A stretch of DNA of 64,000 nt from CALMFG01 sp963666035 (GTDB lineage Bacteria > Bacillota > Clostridia > Christensenellales > CALMFG01), in assembly GCA_963666035.2 (NCBI GenBank), contig CAXXJI010000006.1, positions 62,001 through 126,000 on the forward strand. The letters are read 5' to 3'. The position numbers were made by a program, and so were the translations under genes. The notes below the pieces were generated by a model. It worked only from the letters and a program-made list of their open reading frames with translations. It was not told where the DNA came from and did not search any database. This document shows positions 27,504-36,494 of this stretch, piece after piece; the stretch's first letter is position 1; each line of letters begins with the position of its first letter.

Positions 27504-29291
27504 TTACTTTAACAGCCGCCACAGTGTCGTTCGGCTGATTCCGAGACGTTCAGCTGTCTTGCTCTGATTGCCGTTTTCTTCGTTCAGCACACATTGGATA
27601 ATATCAAAATTGATTTTATCCAGCGTCTGATTGATGTCCAAGGGATGGTTCGACAGCGCTGAGGACGATAAGTGATTACTTTTTTCCATATTCAAACTCG
27701 ATTGGACGTTCTGGACATCAATGTAAGCTTTATTGGTGACAATGGCCAGAGACCGGACGATTCGCAGCAATTGAGAATAATTATCGGTCCAATTGAATTT
27801 TTGAAGGGCTTCCATCGCTTCGGGTGTAAATCCAATAATCTGCTTGCCGGTTTCCATGGTTAGATTATTCATGTACACTGAAAGAATTGCGGGTATGCGG
27901 TCCCGGCTGGCGTTTAGAGGCGGAAGCGCAAGAAAACAGCAGGAAGTATGATTCTTAATATAATCGCAGATTTCTTCAGCGGATTCGCCCTGGTCCATTG
28001 TGGAAGAAAAGATAATACGGTTATATTTGCTGAAACTGCTTTGCTCCATAAAATCGATCAATTTCATAATTTGGCTGGGTCGTGCCTGGTCAACGTTTTT
28101 AAAGTAGAGTGTGATACCGCTGTGAAGCAGCGCGGAATTGCTGTTGTTAAAAAGATAATCCCACTTTTTTTCTTTGATTTGGTGGCAGTCGAAGGTGACG
28201 ATACCTTTTTTATTTTCAATTGTGCTTTCATAAATATAATGAACAACCGCCTCCATGCCGCATCCGCTTTGTCCAGAAATAAGGATGGGATATGCGGAGT
28301 TGGCATAGCTGTCCATCGTTTCGATGAGCTCTCTTGAATATATGGTGCGCAGCATTTGGAAGAGCGTATCATTCAGGCTCTTTTTTTCAATCGGGTTATC
28401 GTCCAGAAGTAAATTCTCTTGTACGCCTATTATCGGTGCACGTACTTCAAAATTTAGATATAGCACGATATGTGTCTGTCCGCTGATTTGAACATGCTGT
28501 CCTCTGATCAGCAGGGAACGATCATCCAGTGTGATTTCGTCAAAAACAAAAGGGACACTGCGGTAGCTGTCGATTTTATTCTGAAGGGTATTGAAAACGA
28601 GGAGATTTTGCTTGGATTGCGCCATGGTGGTGAATTCCAGATCGCCCGTATAGCTATAGATAAAAGCTTCATGGCAGTCTTCGGTTAGATAATGAAGTAG
28701 AAGGTCGCGCTGTGCTTTGGTAGTGCGATAGGCTCTTGTGATACGGATACATTCCTCAAGCGCGATGAGGATACTTTCCTCGCCAGACGTTATCAGCAGT
28801 GCATTTAGTCCCAATTTTCTTGCATATTGATAACTTACCATATCGCAAAGGAGCAGGTCATAATCCTTCTTCTTTAGCTGGTTAAATAGCTGCTTAAGAT
28901 TGCTCGTTTCGTTGATCGTATATAAATCGATGCTGTACTGCAGCATATTTTTCAAGTGGGAAGAGCATTCGGTGATGCTGTCGTACCCTACGACGGCCAC
29001 TTTTTTGGCATAGAGTTCCGCGGTTTTCAATGCCCGTAGCACATCGTAGACAGAAACCGGGATTTCGACGATCGGCAGATCAATATGGTGCTTGAGCATT
29101 TTGGCTGTTCCGCCGCGTGAGAGCAATACATCGTACTGATCCCAGGAAATGTTTTCAACCGTATGGATAGCGGCTTCCAAATCGCCCACTCTCACCGTTA
29201 GCGTGATATCCTCCCGCGCTTGAGTAGCCTTGGTGATGATGGAAGCCAATCCTTCATAGGGCGCGATGGCTAATATTTTTACTTTATCCAT
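27504..29291 (-). CDS. PrpR-N regulator with degenerate AAA+ domain and Fis-type HTH
   Basis: A 595-residue regulator: an N-terminal PrpR-type sensor (about 1-190; YDVLLSRGGTAKMLK, PIVEIPVSVYDVLRAL, VAVVGYDS), a linker, a central region related to sigma-54 activators (SGQSGCGMEAVVHYIY where GESGTGKE is expected), and a C-terminal Fis-type HTH (QSKTAERLGISRTTLWRLLK). The Walker A lysine is replaced by Met and no GAFTGA loop is visible, so sigma-54 activation is unlikely. It diverges from the acid-sugar operon and almost surely regulates it. A GAGAGG ribosome site supports the start. Confidence 0.85.
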   Translation of the reverse strand: MDKVKILAIAPYEGLASIITKATQAREDITLTVRVGDLEAAIHTVENISWDQYDVLLSRGGTAKMLKHHIDLPIVEIPVSVYDVLRALKTAELYAKKVAVVGYDSITECSSHLKNMLQYSIDLYTINETSNLKQLFNQLKKKDYDLLLCDMVSYQYARKLGLNALLITSGEESILIALEECIRITRAYRTTKAQRDLLLHYLTEDCHEAFIYSYTGDLEFTTMAQSKQNLLVFNTLQNKIDSYRSVPFVFDEITLDDRSLLIRGQHVQISGQTHIVLYLNFEVRAPIIGVQENLLLDDNPIEKKSLNDTLFQMLRTIYSRELIETMDSYANSAYPILISGQSGCGMEAVVHYIYESTIENKKGIVTFDCHQIKEKKWDYLFNNSNSALLHSGITLYFKNVDQARPSQIMKLIDFMEQSSFSKYNRIIFSSTMDQGESAEEICDYIKNHTSCCFLALPPLNASRDRIPAILSVYMNNLTMETGKQIIGFTPEAMEALQKFNWTDNYSQLLRIVRSLAIVTNKAYIDVQNVQSSLNMEKSNHLSSSALSNHPLDINQTLDKINFDIIQCVLNEENGNQSKTAERLGISRTTLWRLLK

Positions 29292-29315
29292 GTTATTCCT
29301 CTCTATCGCAATTAC

Positions 29316-29330
29316 GTTTCAAAAAGAAAC
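29316..29330. promoter_or_regulatory. Candidate operator dyad in the regulator's leader
   Basis: GTTTC-AAAAA-GAAAC is a perfect 5-bp inverted repeat in the leader of the regulator gene, 25-39 bp before its start codon. It may be an autoregulatory site. The dyad is short and A-rich, so chance is possible. Confidence 0.35.
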
Positions 29331-29351
29331 AAAAAAAGCATATTGAGCTTA

Positions 29352-29380
29352 TTGAAAGCGCTTATTAACATGAATATAAT
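29352..29380 (+). promoter_or_regulatory. Sigma-A promoter of the acid-sugar operon with cre-like box
   Basis: TTGAAA (29352-29357), a 17-bp spacer and TATAAT (29375-29380). The -35 is embedded in TTGAAAGCGCTTATT (29352-29366), which fits the CcpA cre consensus WTGNAANCGNWNNCW except at one position. Binding there would block the promoter, giving catabolite repression. Confidence 0.78.
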
Positions 29381-29401
29381 AAATACCAGTTAAAAATGCA
29401 A
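29373..29401 (-). promoter_or_regulatory. Promoter of the PrpR-like regulator, overlapping the divergent promoter
   Basis: On the minus strand TTGCAT (29401-29396), a 17-bp spacer and TATATT (29378-29373). Its -10 overlaps the -10 of the rightward promoter, so the two cannot be occupied at once. Confidence 0.65.
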
Positions 29402-29459
29402 CACAAATTTTAAATGAAGTGAATTTTTTGAATTTTAGGATATCATTTTGAGGGCAAAA

Positions 29460-30491
29460 ATGAAAAGACCAATCATTGCAATCACGATGGGAGATCCGGC
29501 GAGTATTGGACCGGAGATCACGCTGAAAGCACTATCTGATAAAAAAATTTATGATATATGCCGTCCGGTGGTTGTAGGTAATGCCGATGTGCTCCATCGT
29601 GCTAGAGAATGGACAGATACGAAGAAATCCATTATGATTCATCGTATTGCGTCTGTGGGTGAAGCGCAGTTTGTACCCGGCACCGTGGATGTGCTTCATA
29701 TCGAAACAGGCAGTTTGGATGAGATTCCGATGGGCCAAGTATCGGCAGAAGGTGGAGACAGTGCTTTTCAATATGTGAAAAGAACGATAGAGCTGGCAAT
29801 GGCGGGACAGGTTGACGCCACAGTAACCAACGCGTTAAACAAAGAAGCCATACATCGAGCAGGCCATCAGTTTTCAGGCCACACTGAGATATATGCACAT
29901 TATACAGGGGTTAAGCAGTATGCTATGCTGCTGGTTCATGAAAACCTTCGAGTCATACATGTATCCACGCATGTCTCGCTGCGAGAAGCATGCAATCGAG
30001 TTAAGAAGGGTAGGGTTTTGGAAGTGATCCAAATGGCAGACAGGGCTTGTAAAGCGCTCGGCATAACGAATCCGCGTGTGGCGGTTGCGGGCTTGAATCC
30101 ACACAGTGGTGAAGATGGTCTGTTTGGCGATGAAGAAGCGACTGAAATTGGGCCGGCGATTGCACAGGCCAAGGAGATGGGGATTTTAGCCGAAGGGCCG
30201 ATTCCTCCGGACACCATTTTTCCTAAAGCGCGCGGCGGGTGGTATGACATTGTTGTCGCCATGTATCATGACCAGGGACATATCCCTTTGAAGATGGCTG
30301 GGTTCGTCTATGATGCGGCCAGTCAACGATGGAAGTCGGTTTCCGGTGTGAATATTACATTAGGATTACCCATCATTCGTACTTCGGTGGATCATGGGAC
30401 TGCCTTTGATTTAGCGGGAAAAGGTGAAGCGGACGCAACAAGCTTGAAGAGTGCAATACAATACGCCGTGGATTTGGCTGAGAACCGATAA
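29460..30491 (+). CDS. pdxA2: PdxA2-type 4-phospho-D-threonate/erythronate 3-dehydrogenase
   Basis: A 343-residue NAD-dependent dehydrogenase of the PdxA family. In characterised PdxA2 enzymes the 4-phosphate of a four-carbon acid sugar is oxidised and decarboxylated to dihydroxyacetone phosphate. Seen here: TMGDPASIGPEI, HTEIYAHYTG, GLNPHSGEDGLFGDEE and the metal-site YHDQGHIPLKM, the PdxA2 form rather than that of vitamin B6 PdxA. The ATG at 29460 follows GAGGG by 5 bp. The adjacent DUF1537 kinase is the standard partner and makes its substrate, so B6 synthesis is improbable. Confidence 0.92.
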   Translation: MKRPIIAITMGDPASIGPEITLKALSDKKIYDICRPVVVGNADVLHRAREWTDTKKSIMIHRIASVGEAQFVPGTVDVLHIETGSLDEIPMGQVSAEGGDSAFQYVKRTIELAMAGQVDATVTNALNKEAIHRAGHQFSGHTEIYAHYTGVKQYAMLLVHENLRVIHVSTHVSLREACNRVKKGRVLEVIQMADRACKALGITNPRVAVAGLNPHSGEDGLFGDEEATEIGPAIAQAKEMGILAEGPIPPDTIFPKARGGWYDIVVAMYHDQGHIPLKMAGFVYDAASQRWKSVSGVNITLGLPIIRTSVDHGTAFDLAGKGEADATSLKSAIQYAVDLAENR

Positions 30492-30542
30492 TGGTCCACT
30501 TTGACAGACATAAAACGGATTCTTATAAGGAATAATTAAAAC

Positions 30543-31814
30543 ATGCTTAAATTAGTGGTCATTGCAGATGATTTGACAGGTGCTTTGGATACCGGCATCA
30601 AGTTTGCCGAAGGAGGAATAAAGGCTCAGATAATCACAGACGGAACGGCGGATTTTGAACCCGCGTCTGATAATGAAGTTTTGGTTGTCTGTCTGCCGAC
30701 ACGGCACGTTGCACCGGATACCGCCTATGAGCAAGTGTTTCGGCTGGCAAAGCGGTTTGTAGAAAAAGGCGTTCCGTATATATATAAGAAAACCGATTCG
30801 GTTCTGCGCGGGAATATCGGGCGTGAACTGGAGGCCATGATAGATGCGGTGAACGGGAAAGCGTTGCCCTTTGTGCCGGCGTTTCCGGCCATGGGGAGAA
30901 CCACGCGCGACGGAGCACAGTTTCTGCATGGCGAGCCGATTAATGAAACGGTTTTTCGAACGGACCCATTTAATCCGGTGACCGACAGCAATGTGAAAAG
31001 TATTATCCATCGGCAAAGTGAGGTTTCAGTGCAATCCATCGATATGGATGCGCTGAAAAGTGAAATAGAAGACGGGCAGATTTTGGTGATTGACGCTGAA
31101 ACCGAAGAGGATTTAAGTCGGATTGCACAACGGCTGGATCAGTCAGGTCTGCTGAATGTCACTGCTGGGTGTGCTGGTTTTGCAGAAGCTTTGAGAAAGA
31201 TTATCGGGTTTAAGACCAATGTGATAGAGCCGGTTGCTTTAAGCCATCCCATGGTGGTGGCGTGCGGAAGTGTTAATCCGGTGACACAGCGCCAGCTGGA
31301 ATACGCAGAGGAACAAGGGATTAAGCGCATGATTCTGTCTGTAAAAGAGCAGGAAAAATGCCGCCAGCATATTACAAAAGGTTATTTAAACACTGCGGCT
31401 GAGATACTGGAATCCGTTAAGGCGGATGAATCGGTGATTTTTGGAACAGACGGGCTGAGTGGTATTATGGCAGCACTTGAGGATGCTGAGGAAAAAAATA
31501 AAAGCAAGATATGCATGGAAGAAATGATTTCAACCGTGCTGAAGCATCTTTTGGATCAAAAGCTGGAAATTAACCTGTTTGTGATCGGCGGAGATACCTT
31601 GCTTGCTTTTCTTCGAAAGATAGGATGCATTGAACTGAGAACAGAATGTGAAATAAGCAGCGGTATTGTCCTTTCGAAATTCGAATATCAGGAGAAATCC
31701 TATCAGTTGCTTTCTAAGTCGGGAGGATTCGGCAATCCGGAAGATCTTTTTCGGATTTTAAAGAACAGTCATTGTGAAGATACAGTTGAAAGCGATGATT
31801 CGATCATTGAATAA
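30543..31814 (+). CDS. DUF1537-family four-carbon acid sugar kinase
   Basis: A 423-residue kinase of the DtnK/DenK/OtnK family, which phosphorylates D-threonate, D-erythronate or 3-oxo-tetronates at O4. The N-terminal substrate domain starts with VIADDLTGALDTG and includes YKKTDSVLRGNIG; the C-terminal nucleotide domain has ACGSVNPVTQRQLE and FVIGGDTLLAFLRKIG. Paired with PdxA2 it gives a two-step route acid sugar to 4-phosphate to dihydroxyacetone phosphate and CO2. Which tetronate is used cannot be read from sequence. An acidic tail ends the protein. Confidence 0.91.
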   Translation: MLKLVVIADDLTGALDTGIKFAEGGIKAQIITDGTADFEPASDNEVLVVCLPTRHVAPDTAYEQVFRLAKRFVEKGVPYIYKKTDSVLRGNIGRELEAMIDAVNGKALPFVPAFPAMGRTTRDGAQFLHGEPINETVFRTDPFNPVTDSNVKSIIHRQSEVSVQSIDMDALKSEIEDGQILVIDAETEEDLSRIAQRLDQSGLLNVTAGCAGFAEALRKIIGFKTNVIEPVALSHPMVVACGSVNPVTQRQLEYAEEQGIKRMILSVKEQEKCRQHITKGYLNTAAEILESVKADESVIFGTDGLSGIMAALEDAEEKNKSKICMEEMISTVLKHLLDQKLEINLFVIGGDTLLAFLRKIGCIELRTECEISSGIVLSKFEYQEKSYQLLSKSGGFGNPEDLFRILKNSHCEDTVESDDSIIE

Positions 31815-31838
31815 GAAAATAAAAAAGGAGCTTTAGAT

Positions 31839-32987
31839 ATGCCCATAGCACAATATCATCTAACATTGCCCCAAAATGTTTACAGCGGTCAAAACTCAAC
31901 GGAGAAGGTTTTGGATATATTAAAAGTCGCGCAGCATGTGTGCGTTTTCTGTGACGCAGGCGTGAAGAACGCGGGCGTTGCCGACGCAATCTTAAAGCGT
32001 ATTACCGATTCCGGCAAGGAACTGACGGTGATAACGGATTTACCGATAGAACCTACCATAGATCAGGCAGAGGAACTGATCGGTCAGTTTAAAACGAAGC
32101 ATGCGGATATGCTGGTGGGTATCGGCGGCGGCAGTACTTTAGACATCGTGAAACTGGCCAGTGTCCTTGCGACGGATGAATATTCAATTCGAGATATGGC
32201 GGAGCGTCCGGAAATCGCCAGAAAAAAGGTGCCGACCCTGATGATACCGACAACGGCGGGTACAGGCGCGGAAACAACGCCAAACGCGATTTTGCTTTTT
32301 CCTGAGCAGAACCAAAAAGTAGGTATCGTATCCAACGAGATGGTGGCGGATTATGTGGTGCTGGATGCGGCCTTGATGGTGAAACTGCCGCAAAAGGTCA
32401 TCGCGGCCAGCGGTATTGATGCCATGGCGCACGCGATAGAATGCTTCACTTCGAAAAAAGCGAATGACTTCAGCGATATGTTTGCGCTTGAAGCGTTTGA
32501 TTTGATTATAAAAAATCTGGAAAAAGCATATCAACATGATATGGATGCGCTTGAGGCGATGCTGAATGCCAGTTTTTATGCGGGCATCGCGATCACGGCA
32601 TCGGGTACAAATGGTGTTCACGCACTGGCCTATCCGCTGGGAGGGAGATATCATATCGCACATGGTATTGGTAACGCGATTATGCTGATGCCGGTTATGC
32701 GCTTTAACCAGCCTGCAATTATGCCCATGCTGGTCAGAGCTTATGAGCGATGCCAGCCCGGGGGTGGAGCGAAATCGGAAAAAGAAAAATCTGACTGGGT
32801 CATCGAGAAAATGGGTGAGATTATCAAAAATATCGGTATTCCCGACAACTTAAAATCATTCGGCATCGGTAAATCGGATATTCCCGAATTGGTGGCGGGG
32901 GCGCAGAAGATCACTCGATTACTCGTCAATAATATGCAAGAGATCACGCTTGAGGATATGAAAAAGATTTATGAGCAAGTTCTGTAG
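31839..32987 (+). CDS. Iron-containing alcohol dehydrogenase
   Basis: A 382-residue group III alcohol dehydrogenase using NAD(P): nucleotide motif GGGSTLDIVK, TTAGTGAETTP, and the metal ligands in DAMAHAIECF, NGVHALAYPLGG and HIAHGIGNAIM. In this operon it might oxidise or reduce a polyol, keto-acid or aldehyde intermediate, for example making the substrate of the next kinase or removing an aldehyde from the aldolase. It has AAGGAG upstream and sits 24 bp after the acid-sugar kinase. The family is certain; the substrate is unknown. Confidence 0.9.
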   Translation: MPIAQYHLTLPQNVYSGQNSTEKVLDILKVAQHVCVFCDAGVKNAGVADAILKRITDSGKELTVITDLPIEPTIDQAEELIGQFKTKHADMLVGIGGGSTLDIVKLASVLATDEYSIRDMAERPEIARKKVPTLMIPTTAGTGAETTPNAILLFPEQNQKVGIVSNEMVADYVVLDAALMVKLPQKVIAASGIDAMAHAIECFTSKKANDFSDMFALEAFDLIIKNLEKAYQHDMDALEAMLNASFYAGIAITASGTNGVHALAYPLGGRYHIAHGIGNAIMLMPVMRFNQPAIMPMLVRAYERCQPGGGAKSEKEKSDWVIEKMGEIIKNIGIPDNLKSFGIGKSDIPELVAGAQKITRLLVNNMQEITLEDMKKIYEQVL

Positions 32988-33005
32988 GGGTGAAAGGAAA
33001 TAACC

Positions 33006-33965
33006 ATGCAAAAAGTGCTTTGTGTCGGAGAAATGATGGTGGATCTGATTGCCTGCCCCATCGGTGAAGTGATGCTGCAGTGCGATTATCATCCCATGGA
33101 CAGCTTTGTGGTGACTGCCGGAGGGGACGCACATAATAATGCCGTGGATATGGCACGGCTGGGCAATGATGTGACGTATATGGGACGTATCGGGAAAGAT
33201 ATGTTTGGCAGTTTCTGCTTGGATTCTCTGCGCCGTGAAGGCATCAATGTGGAACATGTTGTTTTTTCAAAAACAGCGGAGCAGGCGAAGTCGCTGATCT
33301 TGATGGATAAAAACGGAAGGCGGACATTCTACCAGAACTTTGAAACCAGTGAAGAGTTTTGTTTTGAGGATATTGATCTTGGATGTTTAGATCATACGAA
33401 TATCCTCCAAATCGGCGGAACTTTTCATATGAAAAAGTTTGACGGTCCGGGGGCGGTCAAACTGCTTAAAGCGGCGAAGGATAAAGGGGTTACTACCTCG
33501 TTAGACGTCACAATGGATCGCACCGGCAGATGGAATGAGATTCTGGAAGCGTACTATCCCTATCTTGACTATTTTATGCCGAGCATCGATCAGGCCAGAG
33601 AAATTGCAAAAACCGACAACATGATAAACATGGCGGACTTTTTGCTGGATAGGGGCGTAAAGAATGTCATCATCAAAGATGGTGAATACGGGTCTTACTT
33701 TCGCAACGCAGACACGGCTTTTACCTGTGGATGCTATTCGGTACCGGTGGCCGATGCTACTGGCGCGGGAGATGCCTATGTATCCGGTTTTTTGACCGGA
33801 ATAGGTCAAGGTTTCAGCCCGGAAGAAAGCGCAAGACTTGCAACAGCCTGTGCGGCACATGTGATACAGGAAGTGGGCGCCACAACGGGTATGAAAGATT
33901 TAGAAACGATGATGCACTTTATTGAACGAAATGAGGAGATTACGATCAAATATGATAAACACTGA
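33006..33965 (+). CDS. PfkB-family sugar kinase
   Basis: A 319-residue ribokinase/PfkB-type kinase. It begins VLCVGEMMVDLI, has the first signature region in GGDAHNNAVDMARLGNDV and MGRIGKDMFG, and ends with the anion-hole and catalytic Asp in DATGAGDAYVSGFL. Its closest functional classes (fructokinase, tagatose-6-phosphate kinase, 2-keto-3-deoxygluconate kinase) cannot be told apart by eye. Followed by an overlapping class II aldolase gene, it probably makes the phosphorylated ketose or keto acid that the aldolase cleaves. Confidence 0.9.
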   Translation: MQKVLCVGEMMVDLIACPIGEVMLQCDYHPMDSFVVTAGGDAHNNAVDMARLGNDVTYMGRIGKDMFGSFCLDSLRREGINVEHVVFSKTAEQAKSLILMDKNGRRTFYQNFETSEEFCFEDIDLGCLDHTNILQIGGTFHMKKFDGPGAVKLLKAAKDKGVTTSLDVTMDRTGRWNEILEAYYPYLDYFMPSIDQAREIAKTDNMINMADFLLDRGVKNVIIKDGEYGSYFRNADTAFTCGCYSVPVADATGAGDAYVSGFLTGIGQGFSPEESARLATACAAHVIQEVGATTGMKDLETMMHFIERNEEITIKYDKH

Positions 33966-34803
33966 ACATGAAATGCTGCGTGACGCGCAAAAAAACAAAT
34001 ACGCCATTCCTGCTTTTAACTTTTCGGATATCTGGGAACTGATGGCGGTGGTCGAAGCGGCGGAGGAAGAAAATGCGAGAGTGTATGCCGCGACAAACAT
34101 GAAGGTCGTGAATGCGCTTGGGGTTGGCTTTTGTGCCGCGATGGGGAAACAGGCATATGCACAAAGCGGTAAAAACGTGTTGTTGCATTTGGATCATGCG
34201 GATGAAACCAAGTGGTGCGAAGCTTGTGTAGATGCCGGATATCACTCCGTCATGGTGGATGCATCGGCGGAAGACCTCGAAACCAATATTAAACGGTCCA
34301 GCCAGATAGCCGCATATGCGCACAGCAAAGGATGCCTCGTGGAAGCAGAGCTTGGCCGCATTATGGGCAACACCATGGAGGGCAGCTTCAGCGGCGGAGA
34401 ATTTTTGGCCGATGTCGGCGAATGCGAGCGATTGGTTAAAGAGTCGGGTGTGGACAGCCTGGCGATCGGCATAGGCAACGCACATGGTTTCTATAAAGTC
34501 CCTCCCAAACTAAATATTCAGCGATTAAAAGAAGTACACGAAAAGGTGGAAATTCCACTGGTGCTGCATGGCGGTACGGGGATACCCGAAGATCAGATTA
34601 TCGCCTGTATTGAGAACGGGATTGCTAAAATCAATGTCGGAACATTACTGCACAGTGTCTATTTAAAACAGCTGGAAACCGAGCTTCAAAAGGACTGGGT
34701 CGGTTATAACATTATGGAGCGATTTGAAGGCGTTAAGCAGGCAGTCAAAGAGGTTTGCAAGCATTGGATCCGGCTCTGCGGCGCTAATGATCGCGCGATC
34801 TAA
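33952..34803 (+). CDS. Class II (zinc) fructose/tagatose-bisphosphate-type aldolase
   Basis: A 283-residue class II aldolase. Zinc and catalytic residues are visible: HLDHADE (catalytic Asp, zinc His), VEAELGR, GNAHGFYK (zinc His), VLHGGTG (zinc His, phosphate loop) and KINVGT. The family cleaves ketose (bis)phosphates to dihydroxyacetone phosphate plus an aldehyde. The ATG at 33952 overlaps the kinase gene by 14 bp; a GAGGAG lies about 15 bp upstream, slightly far, so coupling is likely. HLDHAD instead of the usual HLDHG suggests a non-standard substrate. Confidence 0.9.
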   Translation: MINTEHEMLRDAQKNKYAIPAFNFSDIWELMAVVEAAEEENARVYAATNMKVVNALGVGFCAAMGKQAYAQSGKNVLLHLDHADETKWCEACVDAGYHSVMVDASAEDLETNIKRSSQIAAYAHSKGCLVEAELGRIMGNTMEGSFSGGEFLADVGECERLVKESGVDSLAIGIGNAHGFYKVPPKLNIQRLKEVHEKVEIPLVLHGGTGIPEDQIIACIENGIAKINVGTLLHSVYLKQLETELQKDWVGYNIMERFEGVKQAVKEVCKHWIRLCGANDRAI

Positions 34804-34854
34804 CGTAAATTCGCCCAAAAGGGGTGGAAATAAAAAAATAAAGGATGGAAAAAA

Positions 34855-35913
34855 ATGAAAAGTGAAAAGACAATGAAGAAGTTGGTTGTTCTTTTCGTCG
34901 CTTTGGTATTGTTGGTATCGCTGTTTGTAACAGCATGTGGCAGCACCACAGATACATCTGATGTTGCAGATACAACAGTATCCGAAGAAACGGACAGCAT
35001 GGAAGCAGAAGAAGCGGTAAGCGATTTGAATGGCTATCCTGAAAATGATGTTACCATTCTGGTTTATTGGTCCGCAGGCGGTACAACAGATACTTGTGTC
35101 CGCAGTGTTATCAATGCAATACCTGAAGGTATGTTCACGAAAAACTTTATTGTTTCCAATGTAGCCGGCGGTTCTGGGCTGGTTGGTGCAACTCAGTTTG
35201 TCAACTCAGAGCCGGACGGCTATACTTTAGGCGTACTCAATTGCGATATCGTGCTGAATCATGCACTGGGCAACACTGATATTACTTCCGATCAGTTTAT
35301 CCCTCTGGCCTGTGTAGAACAGGATCCTTATCTGTTCCTGGTACCCAGCGACGCGCCATATGATACGTTCGAAGAGTTTGTAGACTATGCCATGGAAAAC
35401 CCGGGTACTGTAGCGGTTGGCGATACCGGCAGCGGTGCGGTTCCGCATCTGGTCTACACGGTATTGAGCAATCAACTGGGCTTGGATATTAAAACCGTGG
35501 CGTATGACTCTTCAGGAGACAGCGTGATTGCGACAGTCAGCGGCGAATGTGATGCGACCATCAGTGCACCGGGTGTTGCCGCAGGACAGCTGGAAGCCGG
35601 CACGCTGAAAGCGTTGGCATGTTCAGGGGCGAAGCGTTTGGACGCATTCCAGGACGTTCCCTGCATGAGTGAACTCTATCCGGAATTGGAAGATATGAAT
35701 ATACTCAGCTGGATCATGGTTGTTGCACTCAAAGACACACCGGAAGCGGCAGTATCCTACATGCAAAACATCTTTACAACCGCAGCAACTTCCGAAGTTT
35801 ACGGTGAAACCCTGAAAAGCTTTGGCTTCCAGGCTATCCCGAACATGTCAAATGAAGACATGCTGGGCTTCTTAGCGGATCAAGCCGCCTACTACGACAG
35901 CGTATTGAACTAA
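34855..35913 (+). CDS. tctC: Tripartite tricarboxylate transporter binding lipoprotein (TctC)
   Basis: A 352-residue extracellular binding protein of the TctC/Bug family with lipobox FVTAC, an acidic tether and the family fold (VTILVYWSAGGTTDTCVR; NVAGGSGLVGATQFV; VGDTGSGAVPHLVY). These proteins usually bind carboxylates, which agrees with the acid-sugar enzymes upstream. The ribosome site is AAGGATGG. It is the first of the tctCBA set and is separated from tctB by a strong hairpin. Confidence 0.92.
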   Translation: MKSEKTMKKLVVLFVALVLLVSLFVTACGSTTDTSDVADTTVSEETDSMEAEEAVSDLNGYPENDVTILVYWSAGGTTDTCVRSVINAIPEGMFTKNFIVSNVAGGSGLVGATQFVNSEPDGYTLGVLNCDIVLNHALGNTDITSDQFIPLACVEQDPYLFLVPSDAPYDTFEEFVDYAMENPGTVAVGDTGSGAVPHLVYTVLSNQLGLDIKTVAYDSSGDSVIATVSGECDATISAPGVAAGQLEAGTLKALACSGAKRLDAFQDVPCMSELYPELEDMNILSWIMVVALKDTPEAAVSYMQNIFTTAATSEVYGETLKSFGFQAIPNMSNEDMLGFLADQAAYYDSVLN

Positions 35914-35934
35914 TACTTTAGCGGCTTTTCCTTG

Positions 35935-35966
35935 TCAGGGTCTCCAATTTCAATTGGGGACCTTGA
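35935..35966 (+). promoter_or_regulatory. Strong hairpin between tctC and tctB
   Basis: TCAGGGTCTCCAATT pairs with AATTGGGGACCTTGA over 15 positions (two G-T pairs), 21 bp after the tctC stop. No T-run follows, so mRNA-end protection is more likely than termination. Confidence 0.7.
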
Positions 35967-36003
35967 CGAATATTTATAAGAGAAAAATAAAAAAGAGGTT
36001 ATT

Positions 36004-36480
36004 ATGAGAAAGTATAACATGGGTTTGTCTTTCGTTTTTGCTTTAGTTGGCGGGGCAACCATTTATTTTTCAAAAGGTTTAAAAACGATGGAAGAAGGGC
36101 TCGGGGCTGGAGATTGGCCTCGCTTTCTTGGTATCATATTGGTTTTTCTTTCGGCTGTTATGCTGATACAGGCAATTATACAGATGAGAAAAAAACCCGA
36201 TTCGGCAGAAGGCGATCCGGAGCCGCCCATTCGGTTTCGCTCAATCGGGATGAAGCGCGTATATATGGTCATTGCGATTCTAATCGTTTTTTGTCTGGTT
36301 CTTAAGTGGGTTGGGTTTTATATTGCCTGTGCTTTTTTACTGCCGCTGATAATGGCTGTTATTGGGGAGAGACGTCCGTTGGTTTTAATTGTTGTAACCG
36401 GCGGTGTTATCCTGGCGATATATATTATTTTTGGATTGCTTTTGCACACCTCGCTTCCCCATGGGACACTATTTAAATAA
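36004..36480 (+). CDS. tctB: Tripartite tricarboxylate transporter small membrane subunit (TctB)
   Basis: A 158-residue hydrophobic protein with four predicted helices, starting YNMGLSFVFALVGGATIYFS and ending in two close helices (LVLIVVTGGVILAIYIIFGL). It has the size and place of TctB between tctC and tctA. An AAAGAGG ribosome site precedes it. TctB sequences are poorly conserved, so the call leans on position. Confidence 0.85.
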   Translation: MRKYNMGLSFVFALVGGATIYFSKGLKTMEEGLGAGDWPRFLGIILVFLSAVMLIQAIIQMRKKPDSAEGDPEPPIRFRSIGMKRVYMVIAILIVFCLVLKWVGFYIACAFLLPLIMAVIGERRPLVLIVVTGGVILAIYIIFGLLLHTSLPHGTLFK

Positions 36481-36494
36481 GGAGGAAGAGAAAA

